This document shows positions 44,756 through 53,800 of a DNA stretch of 64,000 bases, one piece after another (position 1 is the stretch's first letter; each line of letters opens with the position of its first letter). The DNA is from Pedobacter soli (GTDB lineage: Bacteria > Bacteroidota > Bacteroidia > Sphingobacteriales > Sphingobacteriaceae). Below the pieces are notes generated by a model. The model was not told the DNA's origin and searched no databases. It saw nothing but the letters and a program-made list of their open reading frames with translations. The translations under genes were made by a program, and so were the position numbers. The stretch is from assembly GCF_900101435.1 (NCBI RefSeq), contig NZ_FMZH01000011.1:62001-126000 (forward strand), in the 5' to 3' direction.

Positions 44756-46462
44756 TTATCCCAGTTTGTCGAGTTCTCCTTTTACAAAGCTGGCAAGCTC
44801 TTTAACATATTCGGCGCTGAAATCGAATTTAATGCCGGCAGTTTCATAAATCTCGTTCATGGGTTTGGTGTAACCCAAAGCAAGGGCTGCCAGGTATTGG
44901 TCTAATGCTTTTTCAGGGTTTTCCTTGTAGTTTTTCCATACGGCAATGGCACCCAATTGGGCAATTGCATATTCGATATAGTAAAAAGGAACTTCGAATA
45001 AATGCAGCTGTTTTTGCCAAACATTGCCAAATTGTTGTTCCTGACCATCCCAGTTGGCAAAGCCTGCACCAAAACGGTTGTAAATTTGTTTAAAGGTTTC
45101 TTCGCGGTCTGCAGCAGTATGGTTCGGGTTGGTATAAATCCAGTGTTGAAACTGATCAATTACCGCTACCCAAGGCAATGTTTTTAACACATCGGCCAGT
45201 TGTTCTTTTTTAGCACGAAGTAAATCTTCTTCATTATCGAAATAAACATCCCATTTATCCATGGAAATCAATTCCATACTCATAGAGGCTAATTCGGCAA
45301 CTTCTGACGGGCAGTGTTTAAAATCGTTCAATTCTAAATTTGCTGTTAAAAAAGTATGCACAGCATGACCGCCCTCATGTACCATTGTAGTTAAATCACG
45401 GAGTGAGTTGGCCGAGTTCATGAAAATAAACGGGGCTCCGGTTTCGGCCAAAGGATAGTTATAGCCTCCCGGCGCTTTGCCTTTTCTGCTTTCTACATCA
45501 AAAAGGTTATTGGCTTTCATAGTTGCCAGTTTCTCTCCCAGTTTTGGGTCAATAGCATTGAAACAGGTAATACTCTTATCAATCAGTTCTGCGCCATTGT
45601 TGAAAGGTTTTAATGCAGGTTTACCGCTTACACTTACTTCTAAATCCCATGGTTTTACAGCCTCTAAACCCAGTGCTTCCCTGCGTTTTTCGGCCTGTTC
45701 TTTCAAAATCGGCACAATTTCCTTTTCTATGGCATTGGCAAAATCGTAGCAATCTTGAGGGGTATAATCAAAACGGCCCAAAGCCTGAAACATATAATCG
45801 CGGTAGTTTTCGAAACCTGCGTTTAAGGCTACCTGATTGCGCAATTTAATCAGTTCATCAAAAAGGATATTTAAATCGTCTTTATCAACCAGGCGGCGTT
45901 GCTGGATCGTTTTCCAGGCATTTTCGCGGACTTCGCGGTTCAAATCCTTTACCAGGATAGAAGCCTGCTCCATGGTGTATTCCTGACCGTTAATGGTTAC
46001 GCTCATGGCGCCGGTAACACTCTGGTATTTTTGTTGCTTAACCTGAAGTTCGGTAAACAATTCGATATTTTCTTCGCGGAAAAGTTCCAGTGCTTTTTTA
46101 ACCGACCTGTTGTAAACGAAATATTTTTCCTTATCCAGCTCATCCAGGTATGGACTTTCTACAAATTTCTTGTTTAGCTCATTAGATAGCGGAGAGATTT
46201 TAGGCGAAATTTCGGTCGCGAAATACTGGAAACTTTTAACCAGCTCTTCGTTAGCCGTATCGCAGGTCATTTTAATGTAGCGCCAGGCAAAATCTTCTTC
46301 TAAAGCAGCTTCCAGCTCCGAGCGGTCTTTTAGCCATTGCTCTATGGCTGCTTTATTTTCAATGCCGCGGTTTTGGAGCTCGTCAAAAATAGGGGCTAGG
46401 CTTTCCCAGGTAATGGTCAAATCCTGCGGAATATATGTTCTTGGTTTTTTGGTGATGATCAT
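44756..46462 (-). CDS. M3 family oligoendopeptidase
   Basis: This is a 568-residue cytoplasmic zinc metallopeptidase of the PepF/oligoendopeptidase F type, which breaks down short peptides. The zinc motif is HEGGHAVHTF (HExxH), and the third ligand glutamate lies in the following SEVAELASMSMELIS. The N-terminal helical domain (1-200) precedes the catalytic domain, and the C-terminal YIEYAIAQLGAIAVWKNYKE is typical of PepF. Length is slightly short of PepF (about 600). No signal peptide is present. Confidence 0.95.
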   Translation of the reverse strand: MIITKKPRTYIPQDLTITWESLAPIFDELQNRGIENKAAIEQWLKDRSELEAALEEDFAWRYIKMTCDTANEELVKSFQYFATEISPKISPLSNELNKKFVESPYLDELDKEKYFVYNRSVKKALELFREENIELFTELQVKQQKYQSVTGAMSVTINGQEYTMEQASILVKDLNREVRENAWKTIQQRRLVDKDDLNILFDELIKLRNQVALNAGFENYRDYMFQALGRFDYTPQDCYDFANAIEKEIVPILKEQAEKRREALGLEAVKPWDLEVSVSGKPALKPFNNGAELIDKSITCFNAIDPKLGEKLATMKANNLFDVESRKGKAPGGYNYPLAETGAPFIFMNSANSLRDLTTMVHEGGHAVHTFLTANLELNDFKHCPSEVAELASMSMELISMDKWDVYFDNEEDLLRAKKEQLADVLKTLPWVAVIDQFQHWIYTNPNHTAADREETFKQIYNRFGAGFANWDGQEQQFGNVWQKQLHLFEVPFYYIEYAIAQLGAIAVWKNYKENPEKALDQYLAALALGYTKPMNEIYETAGIKFDFSAEYVKELASFVKGELDKLG

Positions 46463-46552
46463 GTTTAGTTTAATTATGGAATGATGGTATGACTGATTGT
46501 GGTAAGCTTAAGGCTAAGCATTCAATCCTTCAAAACTCAAATTCATTCATTT

Positions 46553-47410
46553 TTATTTATGTCTCAAATATGCGTCTATTAAAAAGCAAATGGCAAAAAC
46601 CACCGAAGCATAACCATTTAAGGTTTGAAATGCGCGGTTTACCTTGCTAATATCGTTTGGTTTTACAAGCAGGTGCTGATAAATTAACATCGAGCAGAAA
46701 AATACAATCCCAACATAATACACCCAGCTAAATTCGGTAAAGAACACGGGTAAGATTACGCAGGCTGCCGAAAATACATGCAATAAAACCGAAACGTTCA
46801 GTGCATTTTTTATGCCAAGAGCCGACGGAATGGAATGTAAATTTTCTTCACGGTCGAAATCTTCATCCTGCAAGGCATAAATAATATCGAAACCGCTTAC
46901 CCAAAACAATACGGTTAACGAATACAAAACCGGCACCAAAGCAAACTGACCGGTTACAGCAATATATGCACCTATGGGCGCCAATGATAAGCCAAGACCT
47001 AATACCAGGTGACAAAGTGCGGTAAACCTTTTGGTGTAACTGTAAAATAATACCACAAAAAGGGCAACGGGCGATAAATAAAAACAAAGTGGATTAATAA
47101 AATAGGTGGCAATGGCAAATAATACGCAATTGATGATCACAAAAGTGAGCGCTTCGCTTGCCGAAACTTTTCCTGCCGGGATATCGCGCATTTTAGTGCG
47201 CGGATTTTTGGCATCAATATTCCGGTCCAAATAGCGGTTAAAGGCCATGGCCGAGTTACGTGCAAAAACCATACACAACAAAACCAATATCAGTTTATAC
47301 CACGAAAAAGGATTATCGGTAGTGGTTACGCCCAGAAAAAAACCGATCATGGCAAAGGGCAATGCAAAAACCGAGTGTGCAAATAATACGAGTGAAAAGT
47401 ATTTTTTCAT
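46553..47410 (-). CDS. UbiA family prenyltransferase
   Basis: This 285-residue membrane prenyltransferase carries the aspartate-rich motif NRYLDRNIDAKNPRT (NxxxDxxxD) and the second motif DIIYALQDEDFDRE. It has about eight or nine hydrophobic helices. It is most like the putative 4-hydroxybenzoate polyprenyltransferase group that includes MqnP of the futalosine menaquinone route. Pedobacter-type bacteria use menaquinone, and a UbiE/MenG gene lies close by, so a menaquinone role is likely. Whether it is MenA, MqnP or UbiA cannot be fixed from the sequence. Confidence 0.88.
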   Translation of the reverse strand: MKKYFSLVLFAHSVFALPFAMIGFFLGVTTTDNPFSWYKLILVLLCMVFARNSAMAFNRYLDRNIDAKNPRTKMRDIPAGKVSASEALTFVIINCVLFAIATYFINPLCFYLSPVALFVVLFYSYTKRFTALCHLVLGLGLSLAPIGAYIAVTGQFALVPVLYSLTVLFWVSGFDIIYALQDEDFDREENLHSIPSALGIKNALNVSVLLHVFSAACVILPVFFTEFSWVYYVGIVFFCSMLIYQHLLVKPNDISKVNRAFQTLNGYASVVFAICFLIDAYLRHK

Positions 47411-47521
47411 GAATTGGTAATGGTTAACTGTTCTGTTTGCTGATGGTTAATAGTTGATGGTTAATGGCCGATTGCCGATACTGATGAAACCAATGACTAA
47501 TGAACTATTGAACATCAAATA

Positions 47522-48145
47522 TTAAAACCGCTTATAATCGGTCGGTACTACAAAATCTTTATTTACTTCAGAGATGAAATTCAAAACTTCATCTTTACCC
47601 AGGGCTTTTTCGGCCGAAGTAATAAAAGTTGCCGGGATTTCTTCAAAAAACTCACTCAATTTCCGCTTAAAACCAGCAACATTTTTTTGTGTAGTGGTCA
47701 TACCTTGTTTATCGGCTTTAGTAAAAATCAGTGAGAAAGGAATTTGCTTTTCGCCCAACCAATAACAAAATTCAATATCAATTTGCTGGGGTTCCAAACG
47801 GCTGTCAATCAAAACAAAAACACATTGTAAACTTTCTCTTTTGGTGATGTAAGCACGGATAAATTTCTCCCATTTTTCGCGACTTGTTTTCGAAACTTTT
47901 GCATAACCGTAACCCGGCAAATCGACAATATACCAGGCCTCATTAACCAAAAAGTGGTTAATAAGCTGTGTTTTTCCCGGACGTTGAGATGTTTTTGCCA
48001 AACCATGCTGATTAACCAACATGTTGATTAAAGAAGATTTACCCACATTAGAGCGGCCAATAAAAGCGTACTCGGGCATTGTTGGTGGCGGCAAAGCCGA
48101 AACCTGGGTGTTGCTGCATATAAATGCTGCTGTTTTGATAACCAT
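47522..48145 (-). CDS. engB: Ribosome biogenesis GTPase EngB (YihA/YsxC)
   Basis: EngB is an essential GTPase that helps assemble the large ribosomal subunit. The 207-residue protein has G1 GRSNVGKSSLIN, G2 around TSQRPGKTQLIN, G3 DLPGYG, and G4 TKAD, then TSAEKALG as G5. Length and motifs are typical. The -7 box TACCTTTG ends four bases before the start codon, so the transcript is probably leaderless. It is divergent from the ubiE/porT pair. Confidence 0.97.
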   Translation of the reverse strand: MVIKTAAFICSNTQVSALPPPTMPEYAFIGRSNVGKSSLINMLVNQHGLAKTSQRPGKTQLINHFLVNEAWYIVDLPGYGYAKVSKTSREKWEKFIRAYITKRESLQCVFVLIDSRLEPQQIDIEFCYWLGEKQIPFSLIFTKADKQGMTTTQKNVAGFKRKLSEFFEEIPATFITSAEKALGKDEVLNFISEVNKDFVVPTDYKRF

Positions 48146-48149
48146 AGGG

Positions 48150-48157
48150 CAAAGGTA
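48150..48157 (-). promoter_or_regulatory. -7 box immediately before engB
   Basis: The plus strand reads CAAAGGTA, TACCTTTG on the minus strand, four bases before the engB ATG. No other box is nearer. Confidence 0.5.
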
Positions 48158-48281
48158 ACAATTAGTTTTGAGTTGGGGGGTTGGAGTTGGGAGTCGAAAT
48201 TTAATGAGGTCAGCAATTCGTAAAGTTTAGAGGAATAACTAAACTGCAAACTCTAAACTCCCAACTGCAAACTCTTTTCTT

Positions 48282-48289
48282 TATCTTTG
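48282..48289 (+). promoter_or_regulatory. -7 box of the ubiE-porT operon
   Basis: TATCTTTG fits TAnnTTTG and ends 9 bases before the ATG at 48299. Because this box covers the TTG at 48287, that TTG cannot be the translation start. Confidence 0.6.
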
Positions 48290-48298
48290 CCACATATC

Positions 48299-49030
48299 AT
48301 GAATCAGAATATCACTCCATACCAGGTAGCAGATGCAACCAAAAAAGAACAGGTTGCAACCATGTTCAATAATATTTCGGGCACTTACGATTTTTTAAAC
48401 CATTTTCTTTCTTTGGGTATTGATGTGCTTTGGCGCAAAAAAGCCATTAAAGAACTGGTTCCGATCCATCCCAGAACGATGTTGGATGTAGCTACCGGAA
48501 CCGGCGATTTTGCTTTTGAAGCCATTAAAAAATTGCATCCCGAAAAGGTAATTGGTGTAGATATTTCTGAAGGGATGCTCGAAGTAGCCAAAAAGAAAAT
48601 CAACGAACGCAGTTTGAACGAAGTATTTTCGGTTCAGGTTGGCGATTCGGAAGGTTTGCATTTTGAAAACGACACCTTTGATGCGATTACCTGTGCCTAT
48701 GGTGTGCGTAATTTCGAAAATTTAGAAAAAGGCCTGACCGATATGTACCGGGTATTAAAGCCTAATGGAAAAATGGTGATCCTCGAATTTTCTAAACCTA
48801 AGGTTTTTCCGGTTAAGCAGCTTTACAGTTTTTATTTTAAACAGGTAACGCCTTTTTTCGGTAAGCTGTTTTCTAAAGATCACCGGGCCTATACTTATCT
48901 GCCCGAATCGGTAGCGGCTTTCCCTGATGGAGAAGATTTTACAACCCTGATGCAAAAAGTTGGTTTTAAAAGTACCAAACACAAAAGTTTAACGTTTGGA
49001 ATAAGTTCGATATACACCGGAACTAAATGA
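48299..49030 (+). CDS. ubiE: Demethylmenaquinone methyltransferase
   Basis: This is a class I SAM methyltransferase (UbiE/MenG) that makes the last methylation in menaquinone synthesis. The 243-residue protein starts MNQNITPYQVADATKKEQVA, then has MFNNISGTYDFLNHFLSLGI, the SAM motif LDVATGTGDFAFEAIK, GVDISEGMLEVAKKK, and RVLKPNGKMVILEFSKP. Ubiquinone is not made in Bacteroidota, hence the menaquinone role. The porT stop/start overlap (ATGA at 49027) indicates coupling to the next gene. A TTG 12 bases upstream lies inside the promoter box and is rejected. Confidence 0.96.
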   Translation: MNQNITPYQVADATKKEQVATMFNNISGTYDFLNHFLSLGIDVLWRKKAIKELVPIHPRTMLDVATGTGDFAFEAIKKLHPEKVIGVDISEGMLEVAKKKINERSLNEVFSVQVGDSEGLHFENDTFDAITCAYGVRNFENLEKGLTDMYRVLKPNGKMVILEFSKPKVFPVKQLYSFYFKQVTPFFGKLFSKDHRAYTYLPESVAAFPDGEDFTTLMQKVGFKSTKHKSLTFGISSIYTGTK

Positions 49031-49824
49031 TAAAAAAATTAAGCCTCATTCTTTCACTCTTTACCATTTCTACAGCTGCTCTTGCTCAAAACTGGGGTGG
49101 TGGTATAGATGATGAGGACTGGAGTTTTGGTTTTAATTTTCAATACATTTCGGCAGAATACAAAATCCTTAAAAAACAGAACTGGCGTTCGCCATTTTAC
49201 GAGGTGCCCAACAGCAATGGCGTATCTTACGATCCTGCTTCGGGTACCATGGTTACCAATTCGCTAAATTCGATTTCGAGTAAACCTTCACAGGGTTTTG
49301 GTTTAGGTTTTGTAATGAACAGGAATATTTCCGAGAATTTCGATATCCGTTCTACCCCTTCACTCATTTTTAGCGATAGGGTAGTGAGTTACGAATATGT
49401 GCCAACCGATCCGGTAAATGTGGGCAATGGGCAAACCAAAAACTATCAAACCCTGGTTGATAAGAAGGTGCAGGCTACCATGTTCGAGTTTCCGCTGGGT
49501 ATTAAAGTCAAATCGAACCGCTTAAATAATTTCAGGGCCTACTGGTTAGGTGGGATGAAGTATTCAATCGATATTGCTTCAAAAAAGAAAACTTTTGATG
49601 AAGGTGAAACTGCAGTAAACAAATTGCTCAAAAACGATCGCAATTACTTTTCATACGAAACGGGAATTGGTTTTGACCTTTATTTCGAGTACTTCAAAAT
49701 GTCGCCCGAAATTAAACTCTCGTATTCTACCAGCGATATTCTGAAACACGACGATACCGCTTATGCCAATCCGATCGATAAGTTGAAATTGCGTCAATTC
49801 ACGTTCAGTTTGATTTTTCAATAG
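49027..49824 (+). CDS. porT: PorT-type outer-membrane protein of the type IX secretion system
   Basis: This is a 265-residue exported beta-barrel protein. It has a signal peptide (ends ALAQN) and then WGGGIDDEDWSFGFNFQYIS, which matches PorT/SprT proteins needed for type IX secretion. The C-terminus alternates strands (RQFTFSLIFQ, ending in an aromatic-rich barrel signature). porT next to ubiE is a conserved arrangement in Bacteroidota and supports the call. The ATG overlaps the ubiE stop by four bases (ATGA). Confidence 0.88.
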   Translation: MIKKLSLILSLFTISTAALAQNWGGGIDDEDWSFGFNFQYISAEYKILKKQNWRSPFYEVPNSNGVSYDPASGTMVTNSLNSISSKPSQGFGLGFVMNRNISENFDIRSTPSLIFSDRVVSYEYVPTDPVNVGNGQTKNYQTLVDKKVQATMFEFPLGIKVKSNRLNNFRAYWLGGMKYSIDIASKKKTFDEGETAVNKLLKNDRNYFSYETGIGFDLYFEYFKMSPEIKLSYSTSDILKHDDTAYANPIDKLKLRQFTFSLIFQ

Positions 49825-49845
49825 CCCATACCATTCAAAAAAACT

Positions 49846-49853
49846 TATCTTTG
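49846..49853 (+). promoter_or_regulatory. -7 box of the SDR gene
   Basis: TATCTTTG, a perfect TAnnTTTG match, lies 63 bases before the SDR start codon in the gap after porT. Confidence 0.5.
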
Positions 49854-49916
49854 TCTACCCAGGTAGATTAAACAGGTTTTTATCTGAAATATTACCTTGA
49901 CTTAAAATTCATAAAC

Positions 49917-50675
49917 ATGTCTAAAATCGCATTAATTACAGGTGCAACTTCTGGTATTGGCGAAGCTTGCGCACATACATTTGCCCAACAAGGCTATCAA
50001 TTAATACTTTTGGCTCGCAGGGAAGAAAGACTGGCCAAAATAGCCCATCATTTGGCAGATAAATATGCGATTGAAATTAAACAGGTTATTGCCGATGTAC
50101 GTGACAGGGAAAGCTTAACTGCTGCCTTAGAAGTTTTACCTGCCGACTGGAAAAAGGTTGACGTGTTGGTAAACAATGCAGGGTTAAGCCAGGGCCTGGA
50201 CCCGATTGATAAAGGCAATACCGACGATTGGGATACCATGATCGATACCAATGTTAAAGGATTGCTTTATGTAACCAAAATTGTTTCCAACTGGATGATC
50301 GCTAACCAATCGGGGCATATTATCAACATTGGTTCTATTGCCGGAAAAGAAGTTTATCCAAACGGAAACGTATATTGTGCCAGCAAACACGCCGTTGATG
50401 CACTGAGCAAAGGGATGCGGATTGATCTTTTGCCCCACGGCATCAAGGTTACGGAGATTAATCCGGGCATGGTTGAAACCGAATTTTCGGTGGTGCGTTT
50501 TAAAGGTGATGAAGACCGGGCTAAAAAGGTCTACGAAAATCTGGAACCATTAATTGCAGATGATATTGCCGATGCCATTTGGTATGTAGTAAGCAGGCCT
50601 AAGCATGTAAACATTAACGATATGCTGATTATGCCAAGTGTACAGGCAACGGCAACGATTATAAATAGAGGATAG
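49917..50675 (+). CDS. SDR family NAD(P)-dependent oxidoreductase
   Basis: This is a 252-residue classical short-chain dehydrogenase (YdfG-like). The cofactor motif is TGATSGIG (residues 9-16), NNAG is at 86-89, and the catalytic residues are S140, Y153 and K157 (INIGS ... YCASK). The downstream PGMVETEF is typical of the serine/3-hydroxy acid dehydrogenase (YdfG) group. The cofactor is probably NADP, as an Arg-Arg pair (LARREER) follows the second strand. The actual substrate is unknown. Confidence 0.92.
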   Translation: MSKIALITGATSGIGEACAHTFAQQGYQLILLARREERLAKIAHHLADKYAIEIKQVIADVRDRESLTAALEVLPADWKKVDVLVNNAGLSQGLDPIDKGNTDDWDTMIDTNVKGLLYVTKIVSNWMIANQSGHIINIGSIAGKEVYPNGNVYCASKHAVDALSKGMRIDLLPHGIKVTEINPGMVETEFSVVRFKGDEDRAKKVYENLEPLIADDIADAIWYVVSRPKHVNINDMLIMPSVQATATIINRG

Positions 50676-50849
50676 TTAGGTTAACTGTTTAAATTGTATA
50701 AACTGCTTAACTGTAACTGGTTCGCAGTTGACAATTTGCAGTTAACAATTAACAATTTCGCAATTAAACAATTGTACTTATCGAACAGTTAACCGATTTG
50801 AACAATTAACCAATTAAACAGTTAACCGATTAACCATTTTAAAAAAACA
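50676..50849. repeat. Degenerate short-word repeat region
   Basis: The 174 bases between the SDR and YqeY genes consist almost wholly of variants of GTTAACTGTTTAAATTG, CAATTAAACAATT and AACAGTTAACCGATT. No gene is seen. Several copies are mutually complementary (GTTAAC is self-complementary), so hairpins are possible. Confidence 0.6.
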
Positions 50850-51296
50850 ATGATATCAACAACAATAGATCAGGAAATAAAAAAAGCCATGTTGGCTAAA
50901 AACAATGCACAGTTAAGGGGTTTAAGGGCAATAAAAGCTGCTTTACTTTTGGCTAAAACCGAAAAAGGTTCTTCAGAAGAAATTACAGAAGAAGCAGAGC
51001 TTAAAATCCTTCAGAAACTGATTAAACAACGTCGCGAGTCGGCCGATATTTACAGACAGCAAAACCGCGAAGATTTGTTTCAGGTAGAGGAAGAAGAAAT
51101 TGAAGTAATTAACCAGTTTTTGCCTAAGCAATTGGATAGGACGGAGGTTGCGGCAATTATCGAAACAGTAATCAAACAATCTGGCGCTACATCGGTTAAG
51201 GATATGGGGAAAGTAATGGGCATGGCTAACAAAGAACTTGCCGGTAAAGCCGATGGTAAATTAATTGCCGAAATTGTTAAAGAAAAACTAGCTTAG
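50850..51296 (+). CDS. GatB/YqeY domain-containing protein
   Basis: This is a 148-residue YqeY-family protein, related to the C-terminal tRNA-binding domain of GatB. Family motifs are KNNAQLRGLRAIKAALLLAK, LQKLIKQRRESADIYRQQNR, EEIEVINQFLPKQL and GMANKELAGKADGKLIAEIV. Length is standard for the free-standing family. It may act in tRNA-dependent amidation or tRNA binding, but the function is not proven. It stands alone between two repeat-rich gaps. Confidence 0.93.
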   Translation: MISTTIDQEIKKAMLAKNNAQLRGLRAIKAALLLAKTEKGSSEEITEEAELKILQKLIKQRRESADIYRQQNREDLFQVEEEEIEVINQFLPKQLDRTEVAAIIETVIKQSGATSVKDMGKVMGMANKELAGKADGKLIAEIVKEKLA

Positions 51297-51480
51297 TTTA
51301 AAGCTAAAAGCGGAAAGACTAAAGCTTAAAGCGTATTTATCGCTAACCGCTTGCCGCTTCACGCTTTGCAAAAGACGTTTTTAGACCGTTTTCGATTTTA
51401 TTTCAGAAAAATGGCAAAGAAATGCAAAAATTTAATTTTACTCTACTAACTTAGTAGCACAGTACCATCTATTTATATAT

Positions 51481-52245
51481 ATGACATACCAGGTAATAGA
51501 AGAAGACGGATTTAAATACATCGAAGCTGGAAAAGGCGAAACGCTGGTATTGCTACACGGCTTAATGGGCGAACTGAGCAATTGGGAGCCGGTTATCGAT
51601 CATTTTAAAGATCGTTACCATGTGGTAATCCCTATTTTGCCGATATACGATTTACCCATTTTAACACTGGGCGTAAAAGCCCTTTCGCGCTACCTGCACA
51701 GATTTTTAAAATTCAAGAACTTAAGTCAGGTGGTGCTGGTAGGTAACTCGCTTGGTGGCCATGTTGGTTTGGTATTTACCGTGGCCCATCAAGAGTTTGT
51801 TAAAGCTTTGGTTTTAACAGGGAGTTCTGGTTTATACGAAAATGCTTTTGGTGGTTCTTTCCCGCGTAGAGAGAGTTATGATTATATTAAAGAGAAAGTA
51901 GAATTTACATTTTATGATCCGGCTACGGCAACCAAAGAGCTGGTTGACGACGTATTTAAAACAGTTAACGACAGATCGCGCGTAATTCGTATCTTAACCA
52001 TGGCAAAATCGGCTATACGCCATAACATGGCTAAAGAATTATCGAAAATTACCATACCGGTTTCGTTAATCTGGGGTAAAAACGATAAAGTTACGCCACC
52101 AGAAGTGGCCGAAGAATTTCACGAACTGTTGCCCAATTCTGAATTGAACTGGGTAGATAAATGCGGGCATGCACCAATGATGGAGCATCCCGAAATATTT
52201 AATGCTTTTTTAGAGAAATTTTTAGACAGAATATTGTTAAAATAA
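51481..52245 (+). CDS. Alpha/beta hydrolase
   Basis: This is a 254-residue alpha/beta hydrolase without a signal peptide. The oxyanion strand is VLLHGLMG, the nucleophile S90 is in VLVGNSLGGH, the acid D is in WGKNDKVTPP, and the catalytic histidine is in CGHAPMMEHP. It resembles the MhpC/BioH-type esterases; the substrate is unknown. It heads an apparent operon, and its stop overlaps the CBS gene start by one base (TAATG at 52243-52247). A CTACTAA/TTAGTAG palindrome lies at 51443-51457, 23 bases upstream. Confidence 0.92.
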   Translation: MTYQVIEEDGFKYIEAGKGETLVLLHGLMGELSNWEPVIDHFKDRYHVVIPILPIYDLPILTLGVKALSRYLHRFLKFKNLSQVVLVGNSLGGHVGLVFTVAHQEFVKALVLTGSSGLYENAFGGSFPRRESYDYIKEKVEFTFYDPATATKELVDDVFKTVNDRSRVIRILTMAKSAIRHNMAKELSKITIPVSLIWGKNDKVTPPEVAEEFHELLPNSELNWVDKCGHAPMMEHPEIFNAFLEKFLDRILLK

Positions 52246-52907
52246 TGTTTGCTCAGGAAATCATATCGAATGTTATACCCACACTAAGCAGCGATGACAC
52301 GGTGCAAAAGGCTTTAGATCGGATGAACGATTTTAAACTAAAGCATTTGCCAGTTGTTAACGAAAGTGCTTTTGTTGGGCTCGTAGCCGAAGATGATTTG
52401 TTGAGCATTCTAGATCACGATACCCTTTTAAATAACGAGTCGGTACATCTGCTGAACGTTTTCGTACAGAGTGATACACATACTTACGACGTAATCAGGC
52501 TGTTGAGCCAGTTAAAGCTTACCGCTGTTCCGGTTTTGGATCAGCAGAAAAATTATGCAGGCATCATTCCCATCGGCAATATGGTTGATGCGGTGGCACA
52601 ACAGTATGCCGTAAACGAGCCTGGAGGCATTATTGTACTCGAAATCAGTAACCGCGATAATTCGCTGGCACACATTTCGCAGATTGTAGAAGCCGATAAT
52701 GCACAGATTCTTTCTTCTTACGTGAGTTCTTTTGCAGATTCTACACGTTTAGAAGTCACATTAAAAGTAAATAAAACTGAAATTACTTCATTGGTAGCTT
52801 CTTTCGAAAGGTATGATTATCAGGTAAAAGAAGTATACAACAACACACAGATTGATGATGGGTCGCAGGAGCGTTACGATTCGTTCATGAATTATTTAAA
52901 TGTATAA
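52245..52907 (+). CDS. CBS domain-containing protein
   Basis: This is a 220-residue cytoplasmic protein with two CBS repeats in the N-terminal 120 residues (SDDTVQKALDRMNDFKLKHL, PVVNESAFVGLVAEDDLLSI and LLSQLKLTAVPVLDQQKNY). CBS pairs bind adenine nucleotides and act as energy sensors. The C-terminal part (about 130-220) resembles an ACT-like regulatory domain (GGIIVLEISNRDNSLAHISQ). It lies between a hydrolase gene and nadK (9-base gap), so a role in NAD or envelope metabolism is possible but not shown. Confidence 0.88.
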   Translation: MFAQEIISNVIPTLSSDDTVQKALDRMNDFKLKHLPVVNESAFVGLVAEDDLLSILDHDTLLNNESVHLLNVFVQSDTHTYDVIRLLSQLKLTAVPVLDQQKNYAGIIPIGNMVDAVAQQYAVNEPGGIIVLEISNRDNSLAHISQIVEADNAQILSSYVSSFADSTRLEVTLKVNKTEITSLVASFERYDYQVKEVYNNTQIDDGSQERYDSFMNYLNV

Positions 52908-52916
52908 ACCTACTTT

Positions 52917-53798
52917 ATGAGGATTGCAATTTACGGGAGAGATTTTAACGATACGGTTTTACCATACGTTCAGGAGGTCTTTAACCATCTGGCCAGCCAT
53001 CATATCCAACCCGTTTTATATTCGAAATTCAAAACTTCACTTCAGGGCAAAATTAAACTGCCCGAAAACACGGTTGTTTTCCATAACCATAGCGAGTTAA
53101 AAGAGCGGGCAGACGTATTACTGAGCTTGGGAGGCGATGGTACGCTTTTAGATACCTTGTCGCTGATCCGAAATTCCGGTATTCCCGTAATCGGGATTAA
53201 TTTTGGCCGTTTAGGCTTCCTGGCCAGCATCAACAAAAATGAAATCGGCGAGGCATTACACGCCCTGATTAATAAAGAATATACCTTAGATACCCGCTCA
53301 TTGCTTACTCTCGAGTCGGAAAACGGTTTGTTCGGCGAAGAAAACTTCGCATTGAACGATATTACCATTCACCGTCGCGATAATTCGGCGATGATGATCA
53401 TCCATGCCTCAATGAACGATGAGTTTATCAACTCTTATTGGGCCGATGGATTGATTATTGCCACGCCGACAGGCTCTACAGCCTATTCTTTAAGCTGCGG
53501 TGGTCCTATTATTTATCCCGATTCAGAAAATTTTGTGATTACACCTATTGCACCGCACAATTTAAATGTAAGGCCGGTAGTGGTGCCTGATGATAATAAA
53601 CTCTCTTTTGAGGTCGAAGCCAGGGAATCTAAGTTTTTGGTTTCGTGCGATAGCCGTACCGTAACCGTAGAACGTTCGGTAAAAATTACCATCAAAAAAG
53701 CCGATTTTTGTGTAAATCTTATCCGCCTCAACAATGAAACGTATTTAAACACGTTAAGGAATAAATTATTATGGGGAATAGATACCCGTAACTACTAG
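52917..53798 (+). CDS. nadK: NAD kinase
   Basis: NadK phosphorylates NAD to NADP. The 293-residue protein has the GGDGTLLDTL motif, then GINFGRLGFLASI and NDITIHRRDNSAMM, and the second domain motif WADGLIIATPTGSTAYSLSCGGPI. All are hallmarks of the NAD kinase family, at standard length. It is in a compact plus-strand operon: CBS gene 9 bases upstream, PorG-like gene 2 bases downstream. Confidence 0.97.
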   Translation: MRIAIYGRDFNDTVLPYVQEVFNHLASHHIQPVLYSKFKTSLQGKIKLPENTVVFHNHSELKERADVLLSLGGDGTLLDTLSLIRNSGIPVIGINFGRLGFLASINKNEIGEALHALINKEYTLDTRSLLTLESENGLFGEENFALNDITIHRRDNSAMMIIHASMNDEFINSYWADGLIIATPTGSTAYSLSCGGPIIYPDSENFVITPIAPHNLNVRPVVVPDDNKLSFEVEARESKFLVSCDSRTVTVERSVKITIKKADFCVNLIRLNNETYLNTLRNKLLWGIDTRNY

Positions 53799-53800
53799 AT

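Noticed and set aside
48287..48289. TTG at 48287 as the ubiE start
   Set aside because: It lies inside the TATCTTTG -7 box; the ATG at 48299 is the family start.
51443..51457. CTACTAA/TTAGTAG palindrome before the alpha/beta hydrolase as an operator
   Set aside because: Only 7 bp per arm in AT-rich DNA, and no regulator gene is nearby; a similar ACTAACTTAG word near 55405 suggests a promoter-like element instead.
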